DNA from: Pristionchus mayeri
Taxonomy: Eukaryota > Nematoda > Chromadorea > Rhabditida > Neodiplogasteridae
Assembly (NCBI GenBank): GCA_036245805.1
Contig: BTRK01000001.1
Span: 3,658,001 to 3,722,000 of the forward strand
Length of the DNA stretch: 64,000 nt
Reading direction: 5' to 3'
Part shown: piece by piece, positions 21,201-32,900 of the stretch
Numbering within the stretch: position 1 is the stretch's first letter
Layout: every line of letters begins with the position of its first letter
Translations under genes and position numbers: made by a program
The notes under the pieces: generated by a model
What the model saw: the letters and a program-made list of their open reading frames with translations, nothing else
The model's database searches: none
Told to the model about the DNA's origin: nothing

Positions 21201-23922
21201 TCACTTGTATGCCTATCTCTGTTCTGCAAAGAAATGTGCGCCGTTGAAAATCTGAGAGAAAAGTCGACTAGGCTAACTTCGGACCTCCATTGCTCAAGAT
21301 CTATTGATCGAAAAGGTATGTACTACTGGTTGTTATAGAGAGTATCAAAGCCCGCATCAACTACAAAAAGACATACACCGATTGGTCAAGGTTAAATAGA
21401 GTAGAAGTGAACAGAGCCCATACATGAAAAAGAAAGAAACTTTCCGAACAACCTAATATTTGCCAATACCCAGATCTCTATTCGAAACAATACAACTTTT
21501 GAAAAATATGATTTGTAAATTTAGTGAGATTTCTCAGGAACTTGAATTTGATTCTTCTTCGCCGCGTTGCACGAAGTCCAATGATGTAATAGTTATCCAA
21601 TTTTTGGTAATAAGAGCAACCATCAATGACTTAATTAAATTTAATTCCAATAGCTTCCGAAACTTCCTAAACGGACGAAGTACGGGTTGAATATGAACGG
21701 CGCCCAACCAAACGTTTCAGATTAAATCAAATGTATTCTCCGAATTCAAAAGCTACCCAATAACTTAATGTGTAAGCATTATTCTCAACCTTTAAGACTC
21801 ACAAATATGCACTCCATACCTAGCTGGATGCCAATCACACATCATAATATTTGACCAAATGCTTCTGCCTGACACTTTTGGTGAAATATTTTGATGCGCG
21901 TTTCAACTGTTCAATAGCCGTTTTCAACTGTTCAATAGCCGTCATTTTTATGCTTCTAAAATTCATACTTCGACACTGTTAAAAGAAACAGAAGAAAATT
22001 AAAAATGTGCTTTCTATGCCGCCAAAAGTATGGTATCGCAAAAGCTTTATTTCTTTGCATCTAGAATGCATTTAACCATTTCCTTTAAAGTTCCTAAAAG
22101 TGGTATGGTTCTTCTCTATGATCAACTTGATTAACCGGAACTCGCTTATCTGGTATTATCTTACAACGATTTTTTCGCGAAAATCAGTTGCGGGTCAAGG
22201 TGACGCACAACTGATTTGCATTTGACAATTTTCCAGCATATCCAATCAATTGATTTGGGCACGAGGCATGGGGATTGTAGGCATTGTATAGAGGAATAGT
22301 CAGGCATGAGCAGAGATAAGAACTCTTAAATGTTCGAAAGATATTCGAGGTTACATGTGGGTCAATACTTTTGTGCAACCCTGCATATATTACGAATATA
22401 TTAATATATTGCGAAGTTCGAGGAGGGAAGGGGGTTGCGGAATCACAGTAAACACCGAAAAGCCAACCCACACAGATTCACTCCCGTTTGATAATATATG
22501 ATTTTGTAAACCGCAGTGACGACACAATACTGATAAGATGCGATGCCAACTCTGTTTAATACGATCGTGAAACTCAATCGATCAGTTTCTGTTATTGAGA
22601 CCTAATTGTTTCTTCGATAGAATTGTCGTTGATTTTCCTGATTTCAGCTCTTCCCATCTTTCTTGATTTATCGATCGCTAGTCGTTATGCAAATCAATTG
22701 TACGAGGATCTGCTCTATGACTACAACAAGAATGTGAGTGGGAAGAAGGGATCCTGCCTTTCTGATCTGTGAGAAATTCCAAAGAATCAAGAAGCGATTT
22801 CATACGAAGCCATCTTTACCCAAATAGTGACATTTGTGCATATATTTCATGTATGGAATCTCTTCTTCTGATCACATAAGTAACGAAATGGTCATTCCAG
22901 GTCAGGCCAGTCGCTGGCCCGGCCACAGAGCCTGTGAGAGTAAAGTTCGGCGATCGCTAGTCGTTATGCAAATCAATTGTACAAGGATCTGCTCTATGAC
23001 TACAACAAGAATGTGGGTGGGAAGAAGGGATCCTGCCTTTCTGATCTGTGAGAAATTCCAAAGAATCAAGAAGAGATTTCATACGAAGCCATCTTTACCC
23101 AAATAGTGACATTTGTGCATATATTCCATGTATTCTTACATCCTATGAACTTTTGTCTCCAAAAATCCCCAGCTCTATTCTCGTCTATTTATTACATACG
23201 TTCGCCCTATTCTCGAATATTGCTCTGAACTTTGGTCCCCCCAGAGTAGAGATCTATCTAATAGCATCGAACGTGTTCAGCGTAAATTCTCCAAATTCGT
23301 ACTCCTAAAACATCGCTGACAGGTCTTATCCTAACCGTTTGCGTTACTTTCAATTAGAACCGTTAGGATACCGTCGCTCCATTATTGACTTAGCATTCAT
23401 ATACAAAGTGATTCACTCAGATGTCGACATAGGCTGTCCCTCCTTTATTTACCTTGCACCTCCTAGACCTAGACGCCCCAATCTCTTCCAATTACGTAAA
23501 CACCACTCCACATCCACTCTCTACCACTCATTCCTCACCAATAGAGTTGTAACACTGTGGAATCGTATACCTAATAATATTGTTATCTCTAGAAATAGTG
23601 ATTTGTTCTCGCTCAGAGTTAAAACTATTCATAATATTGATTACTCCTCGTATCTCTAATTCACTCCCATTTGTAATTGATCGTATCCCCTTTGTCATCT
23701 AGATATGACATCGTATTATCATGCTTATAAGTTGCCTGTAACATTTACTCCTAATTATCGTATCATATCGCATGATAAAGAAAAAAAAGAATTATTATGG
23801 AATCTCTTCTTCTGATCACATAAGTAACGAAATGGTCATTCCAGGTCAGGCCAGCCGCTGGCCCGGCCACTGAGCCTGTAAGAGTAAAGTTCGGCGCTTC
23901 GCTCATTCGAATCATAGATGTA
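18223..23922 (+). CDS. nAChR 5' cassette beta, unit 1 (alternative N-terminus)
   Basis: Exons are 18223-18247, 22648-22733 and 23845-23922. They encode a signal peptide (MLLKLTTISLPIFLDLSIA), the mature N-terminal helix ([17 protein letters not shown]) and the next receptor segment ([16 protein letters not shown]). The third exon ends at phase 0 on a GTGAGT donor, which fits the shared exon at 36235. The product would be 526 residues. The first intron has grown to 4.4 kb through four transposons. Exons 2 and 3 were locally duplicated (22901-23012), so exon 2 must skip the broken copies to reach 23845. Either it is an alternative first cassette of the downstream receptor or it is a stranded fragment. 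Transcripts are needed to decide. Confidence 0.6.
18371..19000. mobile_element. Palindromic element, ~130-bp arms
   Basis: Arms 18371-18499 and ~18875-19000 start GACACCCAAAAGTCACCG and are inverted copies around a ~375-bp core. No coding content is seen. Confidence 0.75.
19017..20357. mobile_element. Tc1/mariner-type palindrome with TA target site
   Basis: The ends are CAGTCGCGCCGGAAAG and its complement, flanked by TA on both sides. The whole 1341 bp is a near-continuous palindrome centred at ~19687. The ends resemble CAGTATCGC(A/C)GGAAAG inside the palindrome at 838-3676, so the two belong to one family. No transposase frame is present. Confidence 0.85.
20441..22383. mobile_element. DNA transposon with CAGGGTGGCACAAAAGT ends
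   Basis: CAGGGTGGCACAAAAGTATT at 20441 is mirrored at 22364-22383 with one or two changes. It is preceded by TA and followed by CATA. It is interrupted by a mariner-like element. The remaining ~1 kb shows no intact transposase. Confidence 0.8.
20551..21456. mobile_element. Mariner-like element nested in the previous one
   Basis: The ends are TTAGGTTGTTCGGAAAGTTT and its complement, with TA on both sides. The termini are those of the mariner family. At 906 bp it is shorter than a full mariner, and I see no open transposase frame, so it is a deletion derivative or decayed copy. Confidence 0.85.
22901..23012 (+). pseudogene. Tandem duplicate of receptor exons, fused
   Basis: A copy of exon 3 begins at 22901 after a CCAG acceptor but is cut at ~22952 within KFG. 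There it joins directly to a second copy of exon 2 (to 23012) that lacks its acceptor. The junction shares a short GGCG/CGATCGC overlap. Neither piece can be spliced usefully. Confidence 0.75.
23128..23800 (+). pseudogene. LINE reverse transcriptase 3' fragment
   Basis: The frame reads TYVRPILEYCSELWSPQ and IERVQRKFSKF, then a stop. A shift leads into LEPLGYRRSIIDLAFIYK and VVTLWNRIPNN, the standard C-terminal tail of a non-LTR retrotransposon. An A-rich tail ends near 23795. The empty site (CATGTAT then GGAATCTC) survives in the neighbouring duplicate at ~22852. Confidence 0.85.
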
Positions 23923-24000
23923 GTGAGTCGTGTTCACCTTTTTTTTCGAGATACAACACAAAAATAGAGGCGTTTCTCTCGATAAAACAATATTATCATC

Positions 24001-24045
24001 ATCACCGAACCCTCCTCATGAGCATGTACTCCTCCTGTGCGTCCT
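24001..24045 (-). pseudogene. Ghost of the collagen gene 3' end
   Basis: CCCTCCTCATGAGCATGTAC and its surroundings match the last codons and stop of the collagen gene at 33274-33320. Only about 45 bp remain, so this marks the right edge of duplication unit 1. Confidence 0.8.
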
Positions 24046-25415
24046 CTTTCTCTCTATCAAGGATTAATTCATAATCTCTTCCATATTATTCTCATTATCT
24101 ACTCAAAGACTTCGTTGCTATACTGGTGCTTGCATGGGAAAAATTCAATGAAAATTCGTGCATTCAAATGTAGAACCACAACAAAATTGGCACCATTTAT
24201 CACAAAAACAGGTCATTTCTTCAATGTCGGTAGAAGCTTAGTTGTCGCTCTCTGCATTCCCCTCACTCTCTCAAGAGACCGAATAGTGTGAAATCGGAAA
24301 CCACGATTGACTCTCTTCTTTGTCATGTGTATGAAATCAAAAAAAAAATTTTCTTGAATGCAAGGAAATATGTGTTCGCATATGCTTCAGAAGCAAGACA
24401 TGACCGTGGTAGATGTCCTAGTTTCAATAGCAATTGCGGTGGCGGCAGAATATATATAATTAAAAATTCATAACTCTGCAAATAGACTTCTCGAACCTTT
24501 CCTTGCACTTTCTCATCCATTTCCCGTGTCATATCTATCTCTATCTTCCTCTAGTAGTAGGCAGTAGTATGTGCCTAGAGACAACGGAAAACCTAAAGAG
24601 CATCGACCTAGTTTTCTTGTTGGAATGCATCGCTTCATCACTCGCATTCCAATGCCAAGGACTTCGCCGAGAGTTTCACTTCTTTTACGCGCCGTACCTA
24701 TCTAAACTTGGTAATGAACTCTTTCTCCAATGGAAATGTGATCTGTGTGTTCAGAGAGGTGAGAGAGTGGGTAAATCAAAGAGAGAAGGCGTTACCATAA
24801 ATTCCTGAGTGCTGTCTCAGGCATGAATTGTAAGCGGGAAGTGCAAAAAGGAGACGACTTGCCAAGTCATGTGTTTTCAGAGTTGGAAAAGGATATAAGG
24901 GCGTTCGGTCTTGCTATCGATTTGAGTGGCAGAGAAGTGTGAAAGTTATTGTTTACTAGATTCGAATATGTTTCAGAATAAACACATTACCAAGGCAGAC
25001 TTTCGAATGCCAATTCATCGTGCTCAACCGATTCAATAGAATTAATTCATAAATATCTCTGCAGAGATTGAGAGTGTCGTGCCAACAAAGTAGTAAGTAA
25101 ACCTCTTGCACGAGATTCCCGTGATTCCCCCTTCGCGTAACCTTGAGCATAAACCACGGGAATGATAGCACCGAACCGAGGGAGATCTCTTTCCCTTTCT
25201 CGCGAGAAGAGCAGTATGCGCTAACTATCCTCTAGTAGAAACACCAATACACAATTAAAATAATATTGGAAACACGTTAAATCAAAGGAGGAATATCAGT
25301 ACTATTCAGGGATGACGTCAGTTATTCCCCATGCAGTAGAACTCATCTAAAATTAAGAATTTTTAGAGAAAAAAGATCGGCCTCAAACGTTTCGATAATG
25401 TCGATATATTTGCAG
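24046..25415. other. Duplication junction and unit-2 intron sequence
   Basis: Bases 24046-24464 are unique junction sequence. From about 24465 it follows unit 1 from 8725 (CTCTAGTAGTA words, GGAATGCA...CGCTTCATCACT). The signal-peptide exon of the six-cysteine gene (8368-8473) lies outside the duplicated part, so no copy occurs here. Confidence 0.6.
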
Positions 25416-28400
25416 AAGTAATGGACGAGGTGGAGGAGCGTACGCCCGATTTCTTCCTCGACAACGACCCGAATGGACTCGACGCCAATGAGATCTATGG
25501 TAGTATCATGGACAACCCGGAGATGGAAAGGAACGAGAGGGTGAGCTTCATCTTGATTTCGCCTCCAAGGAGCAAAACAATAGAGAAGGATTCTCAGCAA
25601 ACACGCCCCTGATTATAATGTTTCAATTAGGGATATAATTCCCTTGAAGTCGCATGCTCTCTAGCTCGTTGCCTGAAATTCAGGGTCATTTGGCACTCTG
25701 CCAACTAGTCGTAACTTGCTTCAAAATTCGGTTTTGCGGATGCCAGTGAGGTTTTCGTGAGCCACAAAACTGTCTTGGCTAATTTGTTCAGTGAATTTTG
25801 CTGATACTCCTTTAACACTATACCTACGCAAAAAAAGTATGTGTATGATTCGACAAGGATGGTTGTAGCCTCGCAAAAATGGAATATTCAAAAACACATT
25901 TTATATCATTTTAAAAATTCAGAAATTCTTCGATCCCGTGCCGATGGTGAACGTCTTTCGCAGCTCACACAATCCGACGGAGATTGGATTCAATGCAGTC
26001 CCCACGTAGGTTTCTAATGTTATGTTTCAGCGAAATTACCAAATTGTGATTCAAAAAGTTTGGAATATGTTTCAAAGAGTAATCAAACCAGAAGATCATC
26101 CTAGCCATAATTGTTCGTTGACCCCGTTGAAAACACTACTCAAATAACTCGTTCCGTCCAAAAAAATAATTTTCTGAATCGTCAAATTTTGAATACGTTT
26201 CAAAAAGCAATCAAACCAGTGGATGAATCCCAACAATAATTGATCCTTTTTCATGGAATCCAAAAAAAATTCTAACTCGTGCCGTCCAGTGTTCACTAAT
26301 CCCATCACAGTGACATCCCTTACTCGGTGCCGCGTGGCGCGCGGTTCGAGTCAATCCGCGCCGCTAAGGCACGGACGACCAAGGCTCCGTCAGTATCTGT
26401 ATCCGCCTCCCTATCCGCGTCCTTACCCGCATCCGCGTCAAGCGCGCCACCGCACTCAGCTGGGTTCTCCTTCGGAGGCGCTCCGCCTCCCCTTCCGATC
26501 AACTCTACCAAGGCTTTCTTCGGGGTGATCGAAGGCGCGAGGCGGCCCGCGCCTCCGCCCGCGCCGCTCATGATCTTCACGCGTGCGCCAGCCGCGACGC
26601 GTGAGATGACGTCGCTCGTTACCGCCGCGCCGCGACGCGCCAAGAAGCTGTTCTGGAAGCGGAACACGATCATCTGGGTGCGGACGCCGCCGCCCTCGAC
26701 TACTGCTACGACGTCAGCGGAGTTTGTGTGGAGGTGAATGTGTTAACCACTGATTGATTCAAATTTGTAACTGTATCACGATTATTAACGAAAGTTCATG
26801 TCCAGTGATGTGATCCTAACATTATTTCACGGCATTATCAACGAAAATATTCCCTACAAGCATTCAGGGTCTTTGAAGCATTCGTTTTGTATCAGTAGTA
26901 CCGCAGTGGTGTGATTCTAACCAAATTGTGAACTGGATAACTGTCACGTTTTTAGTGGTGAGGTAGTGAGCAGTAACAAAAAAGCGGAAGCACCGGGGTG
27001 CCGTAACATTCGCGGGAACATTGCGATTAAGCGAGGTCAATGACCACTTGCGCAACGCAGTTTACAACATGTGTCCCTGTCCTTGTCGTGGGATGTGAGG
27101 TCATTGGAGGTCGAGGGCTGATCTGCTAAACGAATTTGAGAATGGCTAACAGGAGATTAGGCAGAATCACTAACTAGGAGGTGCCCTTAATTTGCTCTAA
27201 ATGTGTTACGCAAACTTAACGGATGAATTTTCCTCAATTCAGAGAAAAGATTTAGTTTTTCTTCATTCCCATCAGACACTGATGGAATAACAATTTTCTT
27301 GCTTATTATATGCCCATGTGACACATCTGAAAAAAATTGGATAATTAATCTTGACCAGCAAATTCCAATCAGGACGATGTGCATATCATCATTTGTCGCT
27401 GTAAGAGTCGCTCGCTTCGCTAAGTTGAATTTCGATTTGGATGGCGCCGCCACGTATTGTCTGATCTAATCGAGAGATAATTCTTATTGTCCTTTTCTAC
27501 ATAATCACTGATCGCACACGTGCACACGTGGTTCATCGTTGATCGTCATTTTGTGAAACTCATCGCGAAACTGATGCAAATCTCGTGATCAGATCAGACA
27601 GAAACGTAAGGGCGTCATTTAAATCGTGCAAAAATCAATCATATGTTCGAATTACGTAGCGGATAGTCGCCCTTTACTACCAGATATTTGAAAGTTTAGA
27701 TATTTTTTTCATAACAAAAATGACATTTTCAAATTTCGAGCTAAGGCTTGTTCTCGAAACAAAAGAATACGATTATGCTTCACCATTTGAAGAATAACAT
27801 TATCATATTATCAAAACAGTCCTTGTCAATTTTTTCTTTTTAGAACAAAAAAACAACAACACTATTCAGCACGACTCCCTGTCCTATTCAGCACGACTCC
27901 CCGCTATGGCCAACGAGAGAGTACACAGATTGCAGGGAAGATTTCTTGCAAAGCGCCCTCTAAGTGAAACAAATATCGTTTTGTTCAGGTCCGACGTTCA
28001 ACTGCCGCGTGTTGAACCCGGAGTTGGACGGGAAGGCGTCCGTGAGGAATGACTGGTCTTGCAAGGTAATTAGTAGCATCATCTCACTGTTTGAACAGCA
28101 TCCTCTGGACTTGGGATTATCAATTACACCTCCTTCAAAATTACAAAACTCCATCTATTAATGATTCAGATGTTGTTCCCTGAAATTTTGCAGCTAAGCA
28201 TTGGGGGATGACCTAGTCCAAACAATGCGGCTACCCATGGCTATCGAACAAAAAATAGGAAAAGTCGGACTAAATGTACTCATTAAATTATTCAGATGCT
28301 CTTCCCGGGCATTCCCAGAGACAACTCGTGCAGATGCTTGTATGAGGTAATTTCTTATCACATTGTCGAATATTTTCAACATTTTCGGAGTAAAATATAC

Positions 28401-28497
28401 TCAATATGAACAAACTAATCGATAATTATAGGTCGAGGGCCGCGACGATCATGGTTGCGCCACAGGCTACGTGTACACGTGCAGTCGAGTGAATTAG
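25416..28497 (+). pseudogene. Second copy of six-cysteine gene, no signal exon
   Basis: Exons 25416-25540, 25923-26005, 26311-26733, 27989-28065, 28296-28346 and 28432-28497 match exons 2, 3, 4, 6, 7 and 8 of the gene at 8368. Lengths are the same except for an 18-bp in-frame loss in the Ala/Pro-rich exon. The three cysteine exons encode the same residues, with silent changes. Two defects argue against function: there is no signal-peptide exon, and exon 5 is reduced to a fragment near 27870 that has lost its donor and phase. Joining exon 4 directly to exon 6 gives a stop. The unusually good preservation of the cysteine exons could reflect recent duplication, conversion, or use of an unseen first exon. 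Confidence 0.75.
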
Positions 28498-29981
28498 TGG
28501 TATCAATCCGGTACCAATCTGATACCATCCTGGTTCCGACTTTACACGACTTTCCCTCTATTCAACGGTCCCGAACTTCAAACCGCCATTATTGTGCATG
28601 TTTCTCCCGATGCTCATGTTTTCGCTGCCTGTAGATTTCCACTTACGAACGATCTACCACACTGATACTCTGTCTATTTAACTAATTATTAGATTCACAC
28701 TCGATAAAAGTCATTGTTCCGAGAAATCGTCGACTCTGGGTGATTTCACAGCAAAGAAAGATTCCAAAATTGTTTCGATTGAAAATTGAAAATGATTGAA
28801 AATCGTCGCATACTCTCCTTCTTTCACAGTCTCTCTCGCTCTGTCTGACTGGTTAGAGAGCACACACTAGTGAGGAGGGTTCATGGCGGGCACTTGATCG
28901 GAAGATAACTATGACGTCATACCGCCTATATCAAAGTTGGCATGATGTCATAGTTCTCATCCGACCTAGTGCCCTCTCGACTCCGCTGGTCTCGACCAAC
29001 GAAAAGGGGATAGAGCTTGGGAAATGAGGAGAGAGTGAGTCTGGCCATTTGGAGGGAGGAGCAATGGTCTCGCTCTCTCCATACCTTACACTCTCTCGCT
29101 CACTCTGATCGACGAGAGAGCGTGTGGTTTGGAGAGAGTCAGACGATTCCTGGGAGGGAGGAACCGAGGTAATCCCTGTGGGATCCCCTGGAATGGCCGA
29201 ATTCAATTATCTTGTTTCCCTTTCTCTCTTCAAAGTCTGCAGTAGCCTGCTTTTTTTTGCAGACTTTTGAAGAACTCACTCAAATCGTTAAATTTCGCTC
29301 ATGTTCTAGAGTATACTCGAGTAGAATTGAAATGGATTTGCGAGTTAGAAGTAGTAGCCCAAATGCTTCCCATAGAACATTGAGTACTTCGTTTTCTGCC
29401 GCTTGCTCAGTGTCAGATTAGAGGGATGACTAGAGAGCAGGGGAAATGAAGAGACCGAGGTTCATCTACTCACAATCTCTCATCAGCTGGCAGGACTCTC
29501 TCATCAAACCCCGGTGGCAGTTGTTACGCCTCACCTCTCCCCTCGATCTCTCTCCATCCCTCTCTCTCCTCTCCCTTTCCGATCTCTCCCCCCCCCCCGT
29601 CTCTCCCCCCCCCGCTCTCATTTCCCGGATCTCCCTCATCTTCCTCTCATCTCCTCTTACCCGATGTCCGCAAACATTATCCGCTCGATTTCAGTCCTAT
29701 TTTTTTGGAAATCGGTTTATTCTAATCTGGACTTGGTTCAAATATCACTTATACTATACTTACTTTACACATGCCGGATACTTGGCGTTGCAGTAATCTC
29801 GAATCGAGTCGCATTAACATGATGCCATTGCATTTACCGTTAATTCCACTTTGAAAAACTCTCTCTGAGTCCCAACTTCAGGGCTCTCTCTGTTTCCACA
29901 ACCCTGATCAGGTCACGACGTTTCAAAGTCTCTTCTCTTCAGGCAGTTTTGGGAGCCTCTTACACACCCCAGGAAGGAAGG
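28498..29981. other. Spacer before cassette alpha, unit 2
   Basis: Counterpart of 15823-17152 with the same GAGAGA/CTCTCT tracts and C-runs near 29588-29612. Apart from the small inverted repeat at 28887-28975, nothing is supported. Confidence 0.5.
28887..28975. mobile_element. Small inverted-repeat element
   Basis: GGGCACTTGATCGGA...ACTATGACGTCAT faces ATGATGTCATAGTTCTCATC...AGTGCCC. It is about 90 bp and absent at the homologous place in unit 1. The ends resemble CACTAGGTCGGATGA words near 44660 and 52830. Confidence 0.6.
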
Positions 29982-32900
29982 ATGATACTGCGGTTGGCAA
30001 CTTTTGGTGATTTCTTTATATTTTTTTTTCTGAAATTTCTCCATCTCTTATCAATGAGCCCAATTGTCAATGGTTTTCTTATGTTGCTGAAACATATTTC
30101 GATTTTGTGAAAATGCATCACAAGATGGACTCAATTCAGATCATCGAAATTCAATTCAATTTTCATTATTTCAGTGCTTCTTCTCTTGCCCGAAGTATCA
30201 CTAGCAAACCGCTACGCGGATCAGTTGTACGAAGATCTGCTCTACTACTACAACAAGAATGTAAAACTTCGATTGATTATTTTAATTCAATTAGCTGACC
30301 AAATTCACACTAATCTAGTAGTGTCCTCTCGCGAGCTCAGCCTCGTAGAAGTGATGTACACTTATAATTTCTTTTTTTTTAAATTTTAATTGTTACTTTT
30401 TGGAAAATTTCGTTATGGATACAACAGAATGCGAGTGTGACTTGTGTTTCACCATTAGATGAAGAACATTCTTCGATTGACCGAAATAGTCTCCGGCTTC
30501 TTTTCTTTTTGAACAAACAAAAACAATTCAGTTTCCATAATAAATATCATTGCATCCATCATGAATAAGCACAAACTTAGCAAAATATGTGCTCACTCGT
30601 TGACTTAATGGTTTAGAGACTTCGAATTGAAGACCGTGGTTGAGATCAAAGTTTAAAAGTTGAAAGATCAAAGATCAAAGATCAATTCAGGTCCGGCCAG
30701 TGAAGAATGCGACGGAGGCAGTGAAGGTCAAATTTGGCGCCTCTCTGATTCGATTAATCGATGTTGTGAGTGTTTTTATCAGTGTACTTTGTGAAATATA
30801 ACGAAAAATATGAATGAAAACATGGAAATTGATATGATTTTAATGAAAGATGAAGATAAATTTGAATCGAAGTTTGGGTGGCAAAAAGTTTGTGACCAGA
30901 TGTACGTCTGGAGGAACTTTCGCAATTTATTATGACACGCTAGCGCGCTCTTGAATCTGATGGCATATGCAAGAATGATGGGGATGGACAGAAAAAGAAC
31001 ACACACTGGCTGTTACCAGGGACGCATTTGCGGAAATGTAAATGTAAGGAAATAGAAAGAATCCTTCCGGAATCCATTTGGGTTCAACTACTCAATTCAA
31101 TTTTGCGGAGTTGTTGTACTTCCTTCTTGTTGTACTTCCGTCTAGTTTTAAATGGATCTCACTCTATCCAAACTCAACAAACAAGTGCATTCAAGGAATA
31201 TGCAACTTACGAAAACGAAAACAACAACAACAACAACAACAATACACATTCAGAACAAGTTCAAAAAAATACCAAAGAATACTCAACAATTCCAGCTTAA
31301 AAAATGAAGCCACAACCAGTAGTTCTGCAATTGAATGCCTGCTAGTAAGAGTTCATCCGGCTCTCTGTTGAATCAACTGAAACAGTTGTTCGATTTCTTC
31401 CTCTCGTTTTTCTTCCAAATCCTCCACCGATCCTCCTCCATTCGTCCTTCATCCCAGTAAGATGCTACTAGCTACCACGAGCCTCAATTTTCAAAAATTT
31501 AATTAATTTAAAGAATCATGTTCAGATTTTTCACTGTTCGATATTATGCGTTTTATTGATCCAAGAACATACTCTAACAACTGATAATATGTGGCGCCAA
31601 CTCAATTTAATACGATCATGAAACACAACCGATCAGCTTTATGTTCCTACCACTTTGCATTCTTCATCATAATTGCACTCAATCGCAATTCTCTGAACAG
31701 CCTATCATATCACTTTTGTTCACACCTTTCTCGATCACCTCTTCTATTCAACGGCACATCTCAGAATATTTTATTTACTTGTATTCACGCCTACAGGCTC
31801 ATATCGTATGCTGTTGCAGTTGACGACGATCAGTAAGTATCTTTTTGGACATTCTGCAATTGGCATTTTAGGACTCTTGATTGTGAACAAAAGTTTAACT
31901 GACTTCATGTTACGTTTATTCACTCGTACACAAACTACTCTGAGTGATACAGATTAAGGTTGGGGTTAGCCAACCTTCTTCGGTGTTCGTTGCGTCGTGA
32001 CAATCTCATCTCCTGCGAGAGGGTGTTGCGACGTCACAATTAACACCGAAAAGCCAACCCTAACAGAGATCCACTCCCGTTTGATGATATTGATGATATA
32101 AATATATTTGTTTTGTTCGACGAGAGCAGCGAAGCACTGATAATATGTGGCATCAACTCTGTTTCTTGCGATCGTGACCATCCAGTTCCTGTCATTGAAA
32201 CCCAACTGTTTCTTCTATATAATTGCCGCCAATGTTCCTGATTTCAGCTCTTCTCCTCTGTCTTGATTTATCGATCGCAAGTCGTTATGCTATACATCTC
32301 AGAATATTTTAGTTCTTCTATATAATTGAAGAAATAAAATATGCTGATTCTCCATTCTAGCGCTCGTGATGAGCGGTCGTCCCAGACCACGCTCTTTTCC
32401 GACCTAGTTTGGGGAATCCTCTCCCGTCAGCTTGGGCAACCCGGAGAGTATCGCCTACTTGGTACACTTCAAGAGGAGGAGCAGGGCGGATTCCCATCGT
32501 CTCGAGTGATCTACCGTCAAGAAAAGCCCCGCTCAAGTCTGCGCTGTGATTTCCTAATCGGAGCAAGTCCGGTGTTCGGCGGCAGAATGATCTGCTTCAA
32601 TGCTCAACGGAGATCCGCCACGATCGTCCCTACAGTTGACCAGAGAAGCCAAGGTAGATCCCATCCCTTGACCTAACGACGCTCTGAGACCGAAGATCCC
32701 AATCCCCTCCACACCGAAGTTACCCTCCTGCAGGACCATTGTGCCTGACGTCAGGATAAATATGATGAGTCGTTATGCAAATCAATTGTTCGAGGATCTG
32801 CTCTATGACTACAACAAGAATGTGGGTGGGAAGTAGGGATTCTGCTTTTCTGAACTGCGAGAAATTCCAAATAATCGAGAAGCTATTTCATACGAAGCCA

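Larger units (their letters stand above)
8725..24045. repeat. Segmental duplication unit 1
   Basis: This unit aligns in order with 24465-33320: the 3' exons of the six-cysteine gene, GAGAGA-rich spacer, receptor cassette alpha, receptor cassette beta, then the 3' tip of the collagen gene. Similarity may start slightly earlier, near 8560. Unit 1 is longer because of transposons at 11125-13612, 18371-22383 and 23128-23800. Confidence 0.85.

Noticed and set aside
32341..32676. 111-residue frame in the unknown insertion
   Set aside because: No recognised domain, no conserved counterpart in unit 1, and the opposite strand is equally open. Reported only as part of the insertion.
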